From contig NC_083603.1 in the NCBI RefSeq assembly GCF_029168945.1, forward strand, positions 18,662,001-18,726,000: DNA of 64,000 nucleotides, given 5' to 3'. Origin of the DNA: Cannabis sativa (lineage: Eukaryota > Streptophyta > Magnoliopsida > Rosales > Cannabaceae). The notes under the pieces are model-generated. The model saw only the letters and a program-made list of their open reading frames with translations. It had not been told where the DNA came from and did no database searches. Position numbers and translations under genes: made by a program. Each line of letters begins with the position of its first letter. Position 1 is the first letter of the stretch. Shown here piece after piece: positions 12,091 to 22,864 of the stretch.

Positions 12091-13579
12091 ATCACGATCA
12101 GCTGAATTATTTGATTCAGCAAAACATGCACATGCAGAATTACATGGCCCAAAGGAGTGTTTTCGATGAGCAGCAGGTGGCCCAATTGAACGCACTTGTC
12201 ACGAGGATGAATGTCGGTGTGGACGATCCTAATTGCTTTGCCATGCCACCCCGCTTCAACCCTTATGATCAGCCACCGCCGCCGAACCCCTTCTAAGGGG
12301 CTCAGGTAAGTTTCTCTCATCCTGGTTTATTTTCACACATTGGGGACAATGTGCATCTTTAGTTTGGGGGGAGAGACTTAATTTTTTTCAGTTTATTTGT
12401 TTTCGTTAATTAGTTTTTTTTTAGTTTTTTTTAGTGTCATGTGTTGATAACTAAATTGGAAGATTGATTGAACCACTGTTATTCACTTGTGCAATGGATT
12501 AAAACATAACTGTGTGCTTGATTTGCAACTGTTTGAATTGAGGTAGATGTGTGTTAGAAGGTTGTTCATGTAGATATAAAATATTTGTTTTTGACGCATA
12601 TCACTTCTGTTCTATTTGGTTTGTGGAATGATTGACTGTACATGAAATAGAATTTGTTTGACATACTTTCTTGAAGCGAAATCCTTGATAATTTTTGTTT
12701 GGAAAGTGATTTAGGCAAGTTTTCTTTGGACCGATTGAGCCTTTCAAGCCTACCTAAAAATTTTACCCTAGTATACCCAAAGTTGAGCCTTAACCTATTC
12801 TAAAAATTTCTCACCACTCACCTAAGCTAAACTCATTATCCTTAACTCTTTTCACTCTAAACATACCTTATTATGCCATGAGCCTTTAAGCAAGTTTGGG
12901 GGGATAAATTGTTGTAAGTGGGGAAATAAAGTGTACTAGTAAGAGATTGAAAAAAAAAAAAAAGTATTGTGTGTTGTGCCTCTAGTGAAAAAATATAAGA
13001 AGAAAAAAAAAAGAAAATATGTGATAATGTCTTCTTGAGAAAAACTAAGAAAAAAATATGAGGTACGCACATAGGAAAAAATATGCAATCTCTTACTATT
13101 GTCTTTGGGATATACGAAAGAAAAGAAAGAAAATAAATGTGGGTGCTTGCTTGGTTAATAGTGCTTATGGTATAATGTAGCTTAAATGACTTGTCACCTA
13201 CCCATGTACCTAAGCCACGTTGTGATAACTGAAAAAGACCTATTGATTCCAAAGAGAAATTTGTCAACATTAGTGGAGAGAGGTATGTCATTCAAACTTA
13301 TTGATCATGTGTTAGTGGAATGTCGGGAAGTTTAGAACGGTTGTGATATGGACGGCAATTGCGATGTTTTGTGTTTGTATGAATTGCTTACTTCTAAATT
13401 GTACATCCAAATTAGTTCTTAGAATTGGCAAATTGAAATTCTGGTTATTGATGGCTTGAATTTGTGCAGGTGGTGGTAGTAGTTCAATCGTCAGAAAGTT
13501 TGGTTATCTATTGTGTTGGTTGTTTTTAGTGAGTCTTAGTTTTACTCGAGGACGAGTAAGGATTCAGTTTGGGGGAGTT
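12091..13579 (+). other. Inverted 3' region of the Athila-like element
   Basis: This stretch lies in + orientation, opposite to the gag-pol of the same element. At 12091-12296 it encodes the last part of an accessory protein rich in Gln, Met and Pro, ending in a PPPPNPF tail and stop. Then comes non-coding sequence with the motif CACATTGGGGACAATGTGCA and the G-run TTTGGGGGGAG (about 12362-12372), a second G-run near 12896-12903, and the likely polypurine tract TTTGGGGGAG at 13568-13577 just before the inverted LTR. I see no other gene in it. Confidence 0.7.
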
Positions 13580-14154
13580 TATTAGGCTATTTTTAGCCTA
13601 TATTTTGGATCTATTTTGTGTGCATTTTTCGCTGTGTTGGGATAGAATTACGCTTGTTTTCTATGTTTTCAGGTTCTTTGGAACAATAGAGATCTCGGGA
13701 TGAAAAAGTCGAATAAAAGATGAGCTGAGCCAAGAAAAACACTTTTTGGAAAGAAGATGCATATCTGGCTGCGGCTAGATATAGCTTGGTCGCGGCTAGC
13801 CCACAAGCTACAGTCGCCGTGGCGGAAGACACCATCGCCGCGGCCATTTAAGAGATACAGAGGGATGTTTATTTTGCGATTATCTCGCCGCGGCGAGAGG
13901 AAGCATGGCCGCGGCGAGATCTCGTACGGCTCAGGGGAATTTTCGTCCATCGAACCCTAAAAATTAGTTATAAATAGAAAACTGCGATTGGAATTCAGGG
14001 GAAGTAATTTGGAACCCTAAAATACAGCAGAGAGCGGCAGGAAGATCATAGAGATTCAAGTGAAGATCCAGAATTCATCCCCCAACAGTTCTTTCTTTAT
14101 TCCTCGTTAATTTCTTTATGTTGAATATTGCTATAGGAATGGTTATGGATTTAT
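13580..14154 (+). mobile_element. Partial Athila-like LTR, inverted
   Basis: The sequence from TATTAGGC onwards is the reverse complement of the outer 540-580 bp of the LTR ending at 32876, including the CCGCGG-rich block and the AGCAGAGAGCGG segment. The first dinucleotide is TA instead of TG. The copy stops inside GGTTATGGATTTAT, where it joins accessory-ORF sequence. It is therefore a truncated LTR in the opposite orientation to the complete one. Confidence 0.85.
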
Positions 14155-14419
14155 GAAAGGTTACAATTTGAATGTGGGGGATATCATTCGAGTGACATTT
14201 GACATAAGGGTGAGGAGGTTTGAGTCGAAGAACAGTGGACAAGTTAATACTGCGTTGTGGCGGCGCCTTGGTATCATATGAGTACTGCGGTACTCCATGT
14301 TTCTCACAAAGGTCGGTGATAATTCCAGCAAGCCCAAGTCCACCACCAGAAGACCCCTCAACCATTATGTCAAATGTCACTCGAATGATATCCCCCACAT
14401 TCAAATTGTAACCTTTCAT
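14153..14419. repeat. Inverted repeat at the rearrangement junction
   Basis: Arms of 55 bp at 14153-14207 and 14365-14419 are exact reverse complements as far as I can read, separated by about 157 bp. Both encode the same accessory-ORF peptide segment (MKGYNLNVGDIIRVTFDI) in opposite directions. The structure is the turning point between the - oriented body and the + oriented 3' segment. Confidence 0.9.
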
Positions 14420-15057
14420 AATTCCATAAACCCATTTAATCCTGTCAATCTGAGCATCAGAAAAATGTTTGTTCGGGAGCAACCTTGCACTAACAAAGTA
14501 AAGCCATGCCTTGGCTACTGGGTTGAGTTCACACCGATACAATTGATATGGTTCTCCAACAAGCTCATGGAACCTCAAGTCAGGATACCCTAGAGTTTCA
14601 GCTATATCCACATAAAATTACTGTTTCAAGGGTTGTTGTTCTACAGTGAAGGTTGGTAGCTCATAAAGAGCATGAATTGCAGCTGTGGAAGCAGGCACTC
14701 TAACCCCCTAACTCTCACTTTGTCATCCTCTCTTTCAGGCCAGTTGGCTAAAAATTCTAAAGCTAGAGTTTGGTTGCTATGCTCAGTGACATCCACGAAC
14801 TTAGTCCACTGCCTATTTAAAATTTGATCTCTTATAGACACAAATGCAGGAGGAATGTTTGCAGTTTGACTCAGGTTAACAATGTCTATCCCTCTATCTT
14901 CAATGAATGCCCTATCTTTCAATTTCAAAAACCGCTCTTGAGCATCCATATTGGTAAACCTCACTCTATCAAGATTAGAGCGACCCCTAGGTGGGTTGGA
15001 TGATGAAGCTCCCCCTTCTTCACTCACTCTTGACCTTCTAGGACCCATGTCACCCAA
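14209..15057 (-). pseudogene. Athila-type accessory ORF (putative plant transposon protein)
   Basis: Downstream of integrase on the same strand. The N-terminal part (15057 to 14641) starts at an ATG, is Arg/Ser-rich, then has FLKLKDRAFIEDRGID and a helical part ending in a stop. After a break of about 30 bp the frame continues from 14611 with YPDLRFHELVGEPYQLYRCE and an AWLYFVSARLLPNKHFSDA segment. This is the conserved pattern of the plant family annotated as putative plant transposon protein, found in Athila elements in the position of an env-like ORF. The C-terminal part is lost at the inversion near 14208. There are at least one stop or frame break and the truncation, so it is not functional. 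Its biochemical role is unknown. Confidence 0.68.
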
Positions 15058-15059
15058 AT

Positions 15060-15960
15060 TTTCCTAACTTTCAAGATTTTTTTAAAAATTTCGGCAGCAC
15101 TTCCCCTTAAAAATCCACTTCCCGGGAATTAATTCCCTCACAATCAAACCCAATCTTACTCACACAAACAATATTAAACAATGTATAGAGCAAAAATCCC
15201 AAATATCCAACAAACTATCCAAAATTCTCCAACAATTCACAACTTCTTCAATAAAAATTGGATAGGGAGTCTTAGAATTAATACCTCAATGAGAATCCTC
15301 TTTTAATCATCCTCCATTGTAGAAAGCTTGAATTTCTTGAGAAAGAAGAAGATGAATAAGGGTTTTTGAAATTTTGGGTGAGGTTTTAGGGATTTGGGGT
15401 TGAGTTTTAAGGTGAGATTTGAAGAAAAAGGGTTTTGGATGGGATTTGAAGAAGAAAAAATGGTGTTTGGAGAGGTATTTTCGAAGGTGGTGGTTAGGGA
15501 TTTGAATGGGAGTAATTTGAAATTGTGTAATGTGTTCCCCTTTTTAAACTCGTCAGCCCATTCTCGCCGCGGCCACATAAAGCCTCGCCGCGGCCAAATT
15601 CCGTGAAAAAACGGACCTTTCTGTAACTCTTAAATGGTCGCGGCGGCAGATCCCCTCGCCGCGGCCAGATAAGTGTGAAAAATCACCCTCTCTGTAATGC
15701 TTAAATGGCCGCGGCAGCTCTATATCTAGCCGCGGCCACTGGTCGAATCCCAAAAAAAAATTATTTTTTTTTATATACAGTACATAATGAAAAAGAATAC
15801 TAAAAATTGTTTTACCAGTTTTCTAAACAAAACTAGACAGAACAGAAAAAGAAAATAACACTAAAACATAAAAGAGTTCAACTAAATCATAAAGAACACT
15901 TGGGTTGCCTCCCAATTAGCGCTGCCTTTATCGTCGCACAGTTAGACGTTGATCGAGTTC
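15060..15960 (-). other. Athila-like spacer between integrase and accessory ORF
   Basis: No supported coding region. The part from about 15303 to 15560 is Phe/Lys-rich in translation and looks like spacer. The part 15560-15740 is a GC-rich block with repeated CCGCGGC palindromes related to those in the LTR. Confidence 0.5.
15560..15740. repeat. Repeated CCGCGG palindromic modules
   Basis: Five copies or near copies of GCCGCGGC lie within 180 bp, separated by spacers that contain CTGTAA(C/T)(T/G)CTTAAATGG. The same modules occur in the element LTR at about 32560-32692 and its inverted copy at 13775-13920. They are CpG-dense islands in an otherwise AT-rich element. Confidence 0.7.
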
Positions 15961-15961
15961 T

Positions 15962-18900
15962 TCATAGTGGCGACAGAATCATGGCGGACTTGGCTTGATC
16001 AAATTGACCTCCCAAGTAGAGCTTTAACCGCTGCCCATTAACTTTGAAAGTATTAGGGCCTTCACCTTTCAGTTCCACCACTCCATAAGGAAACACCTTG
16101 ACCACTGTAAATGGCCCCGACCACCTTGACTTCAATTTACCAGGAAACAACTTCAGCCTTGAATTGAAAAGTAGAACTTGTTGCCCAGGTTGAAACTCCT
16201 TCCTGACTAAATTTCGGTCATGCCACCTTTTAGTTCTTTCCTTGTAAATCTTAGCATTCTCATAAGCTTCGTTCCGAAATTCCTCCAACTCATTTAACTG
16301 TAGTAATCTTTTCTGTCCAGCAGCCTTTAAATCCATGTTCAGAGTTTTCATTGCCCAATACGCTTTGTGTTCTAATTCCATCGGTAGATGACAAGCCTTT
16401 CCAAACACCAACCGATATGGTGACATCCCGATTAGCGTCTTGAACGCTGTTCTATAGGCCCACAGTGCGTCATCCAACTTTCTTGACCAATCTTTCCTTG
16501 ATCTCTGCACCGTTTTCTCCAGAATCATCTTTATTTCCCGGATAGAAATCTTAGCTTGGCCATTACTTTGCGGATGATAAGGTAGAGCAGTTCTATGACG
16601 AACACCGTATCTCGAAAGGAGTGCTTCGAACTGTTTGTTGCAGAAGTGACTCCCTTCATCGCTTATGATTGCTCGGGGAGTACCAAACCGCGTGAATATG
16701 TTCTTTTGAAGGAACCGAAGAACTGTTTTTCCATCATTGGCTGGTGTTGCTGCAGCTTCCACCCATTTTGACACATAATCCACAGCTAATAGGATGTATA
16801 GATTGCTAAAAGATGAAGGAAAAGGACCCATGAAGTCTATCCCCCATACATCAAATAATTCTACTTCCAAGATTCCTGTTAAAGGCATTTCGTTTCTCCT
16901 CGAGATGTTTCCTATGCGCTGACAACGATCACATGGCTTCACAAAAGTACTAGCGTCTTTGAAAAGTGTTGGCCAAAAGAATCCGCTTTGCAACACCTTG
17001 GCAGCTGTTCTAGTTCCACTGAAGTGTCCCCCACACGGTAGAGCATGACAGTGATTGAGAATAGAGTACATCTCCTCTTCAGGCACACATCTTCTTATTA
17101 TCTGATCCGCACAGTGCTTGTAGAGGATTGGCTCTTCCCAGTAGTAATGTTTCACCTCAGAAAAGAATTTCTTTAGTTGTTGTCGAGAGAACTCAGGAGG
17201 AGTGATATTAGCAGCCAAGAAGTTAACATAGTCAGCATACCATGGTACCATTAGACTTTCCCTCACACTAAAGAGTTGTTCATCAAGAAATTGGTCATTT
17301 ATTTGTACCTCTTTCGTATTCTGACTTTCTTCCAGCTCTAGTCTTGACAAGTGATCTGCTACCAGATTCTCAGTACCCTTCTTATCTTTTATCTCTAAGT
17401 CAAATTCTTGAAGTAAAAGTACCCATCGGATCAGTCTCGGTTTTGCATCCTTCTTGGTCATAAGGTACTTGATCGCTGAATGATCTGTGTAGACAATAAC
17501 CTTATTCCCAATCAGGTAGGGTCGGAACTTATCACAAGCAAACACAATTGCCAACATCTCTTTCTCCGTTGTGGCATAATTCAGTTGAGCATCATTCAGG
17601 GTTCTACGAGCATAATAGATTGTGTGAAACACCCTGTCAACCCTTTGACCCAAGACCGCTCCAATTGCATAGTCACTTGCATCACACATCAATTCAAAAG
17701 GTAACTCCCAATTCGGTGAAGTAACTATTGGTGCTGAAATCAGTTTCTCTTTAAGAACTTCGAACGCTTTTAAACAGTCATCTCCAAATTCGAAGGGTAC
17801 ACCATTAACAAGTAAACTGGACAATGGCTTAGAGATCTTTGAGAAGTCTTTAATGAATCGTCGATAGAAACCAGCATGTCCTAGAAAACTCCTCACTCCT
17901 TTTACAGAAACTGGAGGTGGTAAATTTTCTATTGTTGAAACTTTAGCCTTATCCACCTCAATTCCTGCTTTCGAAATTTTATGCCCAAGAACAATTCCTT
18001 CTGTCACCATAAAGTGGCACTTCTCCCAGTTTAACACCAAGTTAGACTTTTCGCACCTGGTTAGCACCTTTTCCAAATTTTCTAAACAATGATCAAAGGA
18101 GGAGCCAAAGACCGAAAAATCATCCATAAAAATTTCAATACAGGATTCAATCAAATCTGAGAAGATAGCCATCATACACCGTTGAAAAGTAGCAGGGGCG
18201 TTACACAAACCGAATGGCATTCTTCTGAAAGCAAAGGTACCGTAAGGACATGTGAAAGTCGTCTTCTCGTGATCTTCAGGTGCTATAGCTATCTCATGGT
18301 ATCCAGAGTAGCCATCAAGAAAGCAGTAATATTCTTGCCCCGCCAATCTGTCTAGCATTTGATCAATGAAGGGCAAAGGAAAGTGATCTTTTCATGTTGC
18401 TATGTTGAGTTTCCTGTAGTCGATGCAGATCCTCCAACCGGTGACTGTTCTTGTAGGAATCAACTCATTCTTTTCATTCTTAATCACAGTCATTCCACCT
18501 TTCTTTGGAACCACTTGCACCGGGCTAACCCACTTACTATCTGAAATGGGATAAGCGACTCCACCATCTAACCACTTGACTACTTCCTTTCTGACAACTT
18601 CCTTCATGGGTGGATTGAGTCTTCGTTGAGCATCAATTGTCGGCTTGGCATTATCTTCCATTAGAATTCGGTGCATCACTGTTGAAGGACTGATTCCCTT
18701 GACGTCGCCCAGTGTCCAAGCGATGGCCTTGTTGTGAGCTCGGAGTACCCTCAGTAGTCTATCAGTTTCCACATCAGAAAGAGAAGATGACACAATAACT
18801 GGCAGCTTTTTATCTTTACCCAAAAACTCATACCTCAAGTGACTAGGAAGCACCTTCAATTCATGTTCTGGAGGCTTTTCAGTAGATGGCATTAGCTCTT

Positions 18901-20017
18901 TTGGAACTGCTCCCAATTCCTCAAAATATTTTCTGTTCAAGGGCCCATAGGAATCAAGCCATTTCACATAACCCATGACCTCTTGTCCCTCTTGCTCCGT
19001 CAATTCATCTTCAGTTAAACTTAGTTCAAGAGGATCATCTAGCAGCTTTTTCTCACCCACAATTTTATCAATCAAATCAATGAAGAAACAGTTGTCACTT
19101 GCCTTTGGGTATGTCATAGCCTTTAGTACATTAAAGACCACTTCTTCTCCTTGGACTCTCAGCTTTAATTCACCCTTCTGAACATCGATCAAGGCTTGGC
19201 CAGTTGCCAAGAATGGTCTCCCAAGAATGATTGGGACGTTGCTATCTTCTTCCATATCCAGAACAATGAAATCAGGTGGAAAGATGAACTTGTCAACTTT
19301 AACTAACACATCCTCAATGACTCCTCTAGGATGAGCTAGTGATCGATCCGCCAATTGGAGAGTTACCGTGGTTGGCTTTGCTTCACCCAGCTGTAATCTT
19401 TTAAACACTGACAAAGGCATTAAGTTTATGCTGGCTCCCAAATCACATAGTGCATTTATTCCTTCAGTTCTTCCGATAGTACAAGGAATAGTGAAGCTCC
19501 CTGGATCTCTGAGTTTTGGAGGGAGTTTCTTCTGTAGAATAGCGCTGCACTCTTCAGTTAGAGCCACTGTCTCATAATCCTCCATCTTTCTCTTCTTTGA
19601 CAGAATTTCCTTCATGAACTTCACATAACTTGGCATCTGCTCTAAAGCTTCAGCAAAGGAAATGTTAATGTGAAGTCTTTTGAAGACTTCTAGAAACTTG
19701 GTGAACTGCTTGTCTAAGCTTGACTTTCTGAGCCTTTGAGGGTAGGGTATTTTCACATGGTGATCAATGCTAATTGGTGGAGACTGTTGTGGTTGTGCTG
19801 GGCTGTCAGTAGCCTTCTCTACTGTTGGTGTTGGTGTTGGCACTGGTTGAACTTTTATCTCCTCATCTACCTCAACTGGTTGTGGAAACTCAGGCCCATC
19901 ATACTTCTTACCGCTCCTCAGAGTAATTGCCTTGCAGTTTTCTTTGGGATTAACTTCAGTTGTGCTAGGCAAATTTCCTTCAGGGCGGGTTGCTACCTGA
20001 GTTGCTAGCTGGCCCAT
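15962..20017 (-). pseudogene. Athila-like pol: protease, RT, RNase H, integrase
   Basis: Two long frames in the same phase (20017 to 18395, then 18391 to 15962) are parted only by one TGA at 18392-18394. Protease: ALCDLGASINLMPLS, the form usual in Athila. [37 protein letters not shown] and FMDDFSVFG with both catalytic Asp. RNase [16 protein letters not shown] and [10 protein letters not shown]. Integrase: zinc finger ending CDRCQRIG, then GIDFMGPF and ISDEGSHF. The third catalytic position reads NGQAKIS where Glu is expected, spaced D-35-K. The C-terminal GPF box ([13 protein letters not shown]) is present. The polyprotein would process itself, copy the genomic RNA and insert it, but this copy has a stop between PR and RT and a dead integrase triad. 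Confidence 0.93.
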
Positions 20018-20933
20018 CTGAGTCTGCAGGTCTTTAATTGAAGATCAAGTTTCAGTCATGAATTGAAGCAGTAAATCTGTTTGCAAACTAGAATTTCCAC
20101 CAGAGGCTTGTTGCTGATTAAACTATTGGTTTTGATTCTGGTACTGATTTTGTTGATGATGGAACCCACTGTTTCTTCGATTATTACCCTGGTTGAACCC
20201 ATAATTGTTGTTGTTATTCTATGAAAAATTTCCAATGGCTTTGGCTTCATCCATTGGCAAATCATCCACATCTGCTTGACACTTTGAAAAGTGATGATTT
20301 CCTCCACATATCTCACAAACAATTTGGGCTTGTTTAGCTTGCCCTGCAATTATTTTTGTCAATGCCTCAACCTGAGCTGTTAACTTTATGATGGCATCAA
20401 CCTCTAACACACCAGCTACCTTCTTAGATTGACTCCTTTCAGTTGGCCACTGCTGATTGTTTAGAGCCATCTCCTCCAATAGATCATAAGCCTCATTAGC
20501 ACTCTTTCTTATAAAGGCTTTGCCAGCTGCTGCATCTATTAGAGTTCTAGTGTTACCAACCAACCCGTTGTAGAAGTTGTGGACAAGCATCCACTTCTCT
20601 ATACCGTGATGAGGACACTTTCTGATCAGATCTTTAAACCTCTCCCAAGCCTCATGGAGAGATTCATTATCTTGTTGGCAAAAGTTGTTGATTTCCACTC
20701 TCAGCTTTGCAGACTTGGCTGGAGGAAAGAACTTTGACAAGAATTTTGTTGCCAGATCATTCCATGTGGCAATAGAGTTGGGTGGCAAGGAGTTTAACCA
20801 ACTCTTGGCTCGTTCTCTGAGTGAGAATGGGAACAGTCTCAGTCGAATGGCATCATCACTAACTCCATTAAATTTAAAAGTTTCACAAAGTTCCATGAAG
20901 TTAGAGAGATGCAGATTAGGATCTTCAGAAGGG

Positions 20934-20938
20934 AGGCC
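20934..20938. repeat. Target-site duplication AGGCC of the copia element
   Basis: AGGCC occurs at 20934-20938 and again at 31172-31176, directly outside the TGTTGG and CCTAACA ends. The gag coding sequence of the Athila-like element is continuous if one copy and the insert are left out. Confidence 0.93.
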
Positions 20939-22835
20939 TGTTGGAATTTATTTTACCAGGATCTTAGATCTACTCACAAGTATGTTTATTAACATCCTAA
21001 ATAAGAACTTTCTAAAACGATAAATTAAACACATATAAAGTTTAAGAAACCTTACATTGGGTGCAGCGGAATTAAATGACTCCTTCCGTTCAGATCTCTA
21101 ACCCTTGAATCCTTTCTGTAGCAGAGTATTATCAAGATCTGAACCTGGATCTCTTTCTCTGAATCCTTGATGCTGAATCTCCTTTGCTGATGATCTTTCT
21201 TCACGATCTTCCTCACTATGATTGAGGTATTGCTTGCTGTGTGTGGGCACTACTCTAATCACTAAGGTAGGTTCGAAATATGAAGGAAGAAGAGAGAGAG
21301 AGAGTGGCGGCTAGAGAAGAGAGAGGAGGCTCAGGTTTTTCTGATTCAGAAAGTGTGAAGTGTAATTTTCCTGAAGCCTTCACTATCTATTTATAGCATT
21401 CCACTAGGGTTAGGTTTGAATTATTTGGCATTAAAATAATGAAAATATCAACTTAAAAAGCCTACAAAGGTGGCCGACCATGGCTTAGTGGACTGGGCCT
21501 TGCTTTTTGCAATTTTGCAATTTTAACACCTTTTGTATCTGATTTTCTCAAAAATGCCAATTTCCTAATTCAACCATTTAAATGCCAATTCTAACTATTT
21601 AATAATTATAAATACTTATTAAATAATATTGTCATTTATCATATTTATTAATTGAAACATACAAAGTATCGTAATTAACAAATATGCCCCTATTAACTCT
21701 TTCTTTACAATTTCGCCCTTACTTAGTGAAAATTTCACAAATAGACATAGTCTAATTTGTGAATTATAATTGATTAATCAAAACCAATTACATGAGTCTT
21801 ACAAACAATATTATCTCAACTAGTGCGGGGACCATGGGTCTATATAACCGAGCTTCCAATAAGTAGATCAAGAATTTAGCACTAAAATTCACTAACTTAT
21901 TAATTCTTCGTTGAATCCACGCATAGAACTTAGAATTGCACTCTCAGTATATAGAATGCTCTATATGTTCCACCATATAGACACATCATTAGTTATCCAT
22001 TGTTATAATCCTAATTTGATCAATGATCCTCTATATGAATGATCTACACTGTAAAGGGATTAGATTACCGTAACACCCTACTATGTATTTTATCCTTAAA
22101 ACACTTGACCCCGTATAAATGATATTTCAGCTTATGTGAAATGAGATCTCCACCATTTATTTTCGTTTGGTCAAGCTCGAAGGAGATCATCCTTTGCTTA
22201 CTATTCGCCAGATAGAAGCTATAGATTCCATGTTTATGCTAGCGCTCCCACTCAATTGCACTACCGTGTTCCCAAAAAGTACGTATCACCCTGACCTAAG
22301 AGTAGGCTTAACTAACAATTCAAGGAACACGAATAGCCTCTTGAGATTGAGCCTAATCATAACAGGATTAAGATCATTTTATCTAGGATCAACTTGGCGA
22401 TATTGACTTGAATAGATTTTACGGTAAGTTTAATTAAATCTAAGTCAAAGTTCAATATCGGTCCCTTCCGATGCATACTCCATGCATCCAACCTGAGCTT
22501 TACTTTAACCAATGTTCTGGAAAGAACATAGTATTTCTCCAAATACAAGTAAACTCTTGTTGTAGATTATCATATCAGTAAAACCATGTGTCTGATAAAT
22601 CTAGGAAACTTTATTCACATAGTCATGTTTACTTTCCAATGTGATGACAGCACAATAAACATGATCAAGTATGTGAAAAGGGTTTAAGATGAATTTATAA
22701 ATCAAATAGACAAGCAATTGATAAAGTGAACCAAAACATACACAAATGAATGAAAAATACTTTTGTTTCTTTATTGATGTTGAATAAAATAGATTACATT
22801 GAAATGGAGTTTTATTTAGGGCATAAAACCTAACA
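20939..22835 (-). repeat. 3' LTR of the full copia element
   Basis: 1897 bp, ends TGTTGG and CCTAACA as read on the + strand. Includes a (GA) run near 21292-21302. Pairs with the LTR at 29304-31171. Confidence 0.93.
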
Positions 22836-22848
22836 AACTCCCACTTGC
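22836..22848 (-). other. Polypurine tract of the copia element
   Basis: On the - strand AAGTGGGAGTT directly precedes the 3' LTR, the usual place for plus-strand priming. The same sequence abuts the LTR of the element at 34219. Confidence 0.75.
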
Positions 22849-22864
22849 ACTAATATAAAACTAA

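Noticed and set aside
12857..13291. Open frame of 144 codons rich in Phe and Ser, - strand
   Set aside because: Caused by A-rich low-complexity sequence in the inverted 3' UTR of the Athila-like element; no conserved motif.
22167..22406. Recurring open frame of about 79 codons (also at 30502 and 45032)
   Set aside because: It lies in copies of the same LTR, on the strand opposite to the element genes, and its frame is open only by chance conservation between young copies. No known domain.
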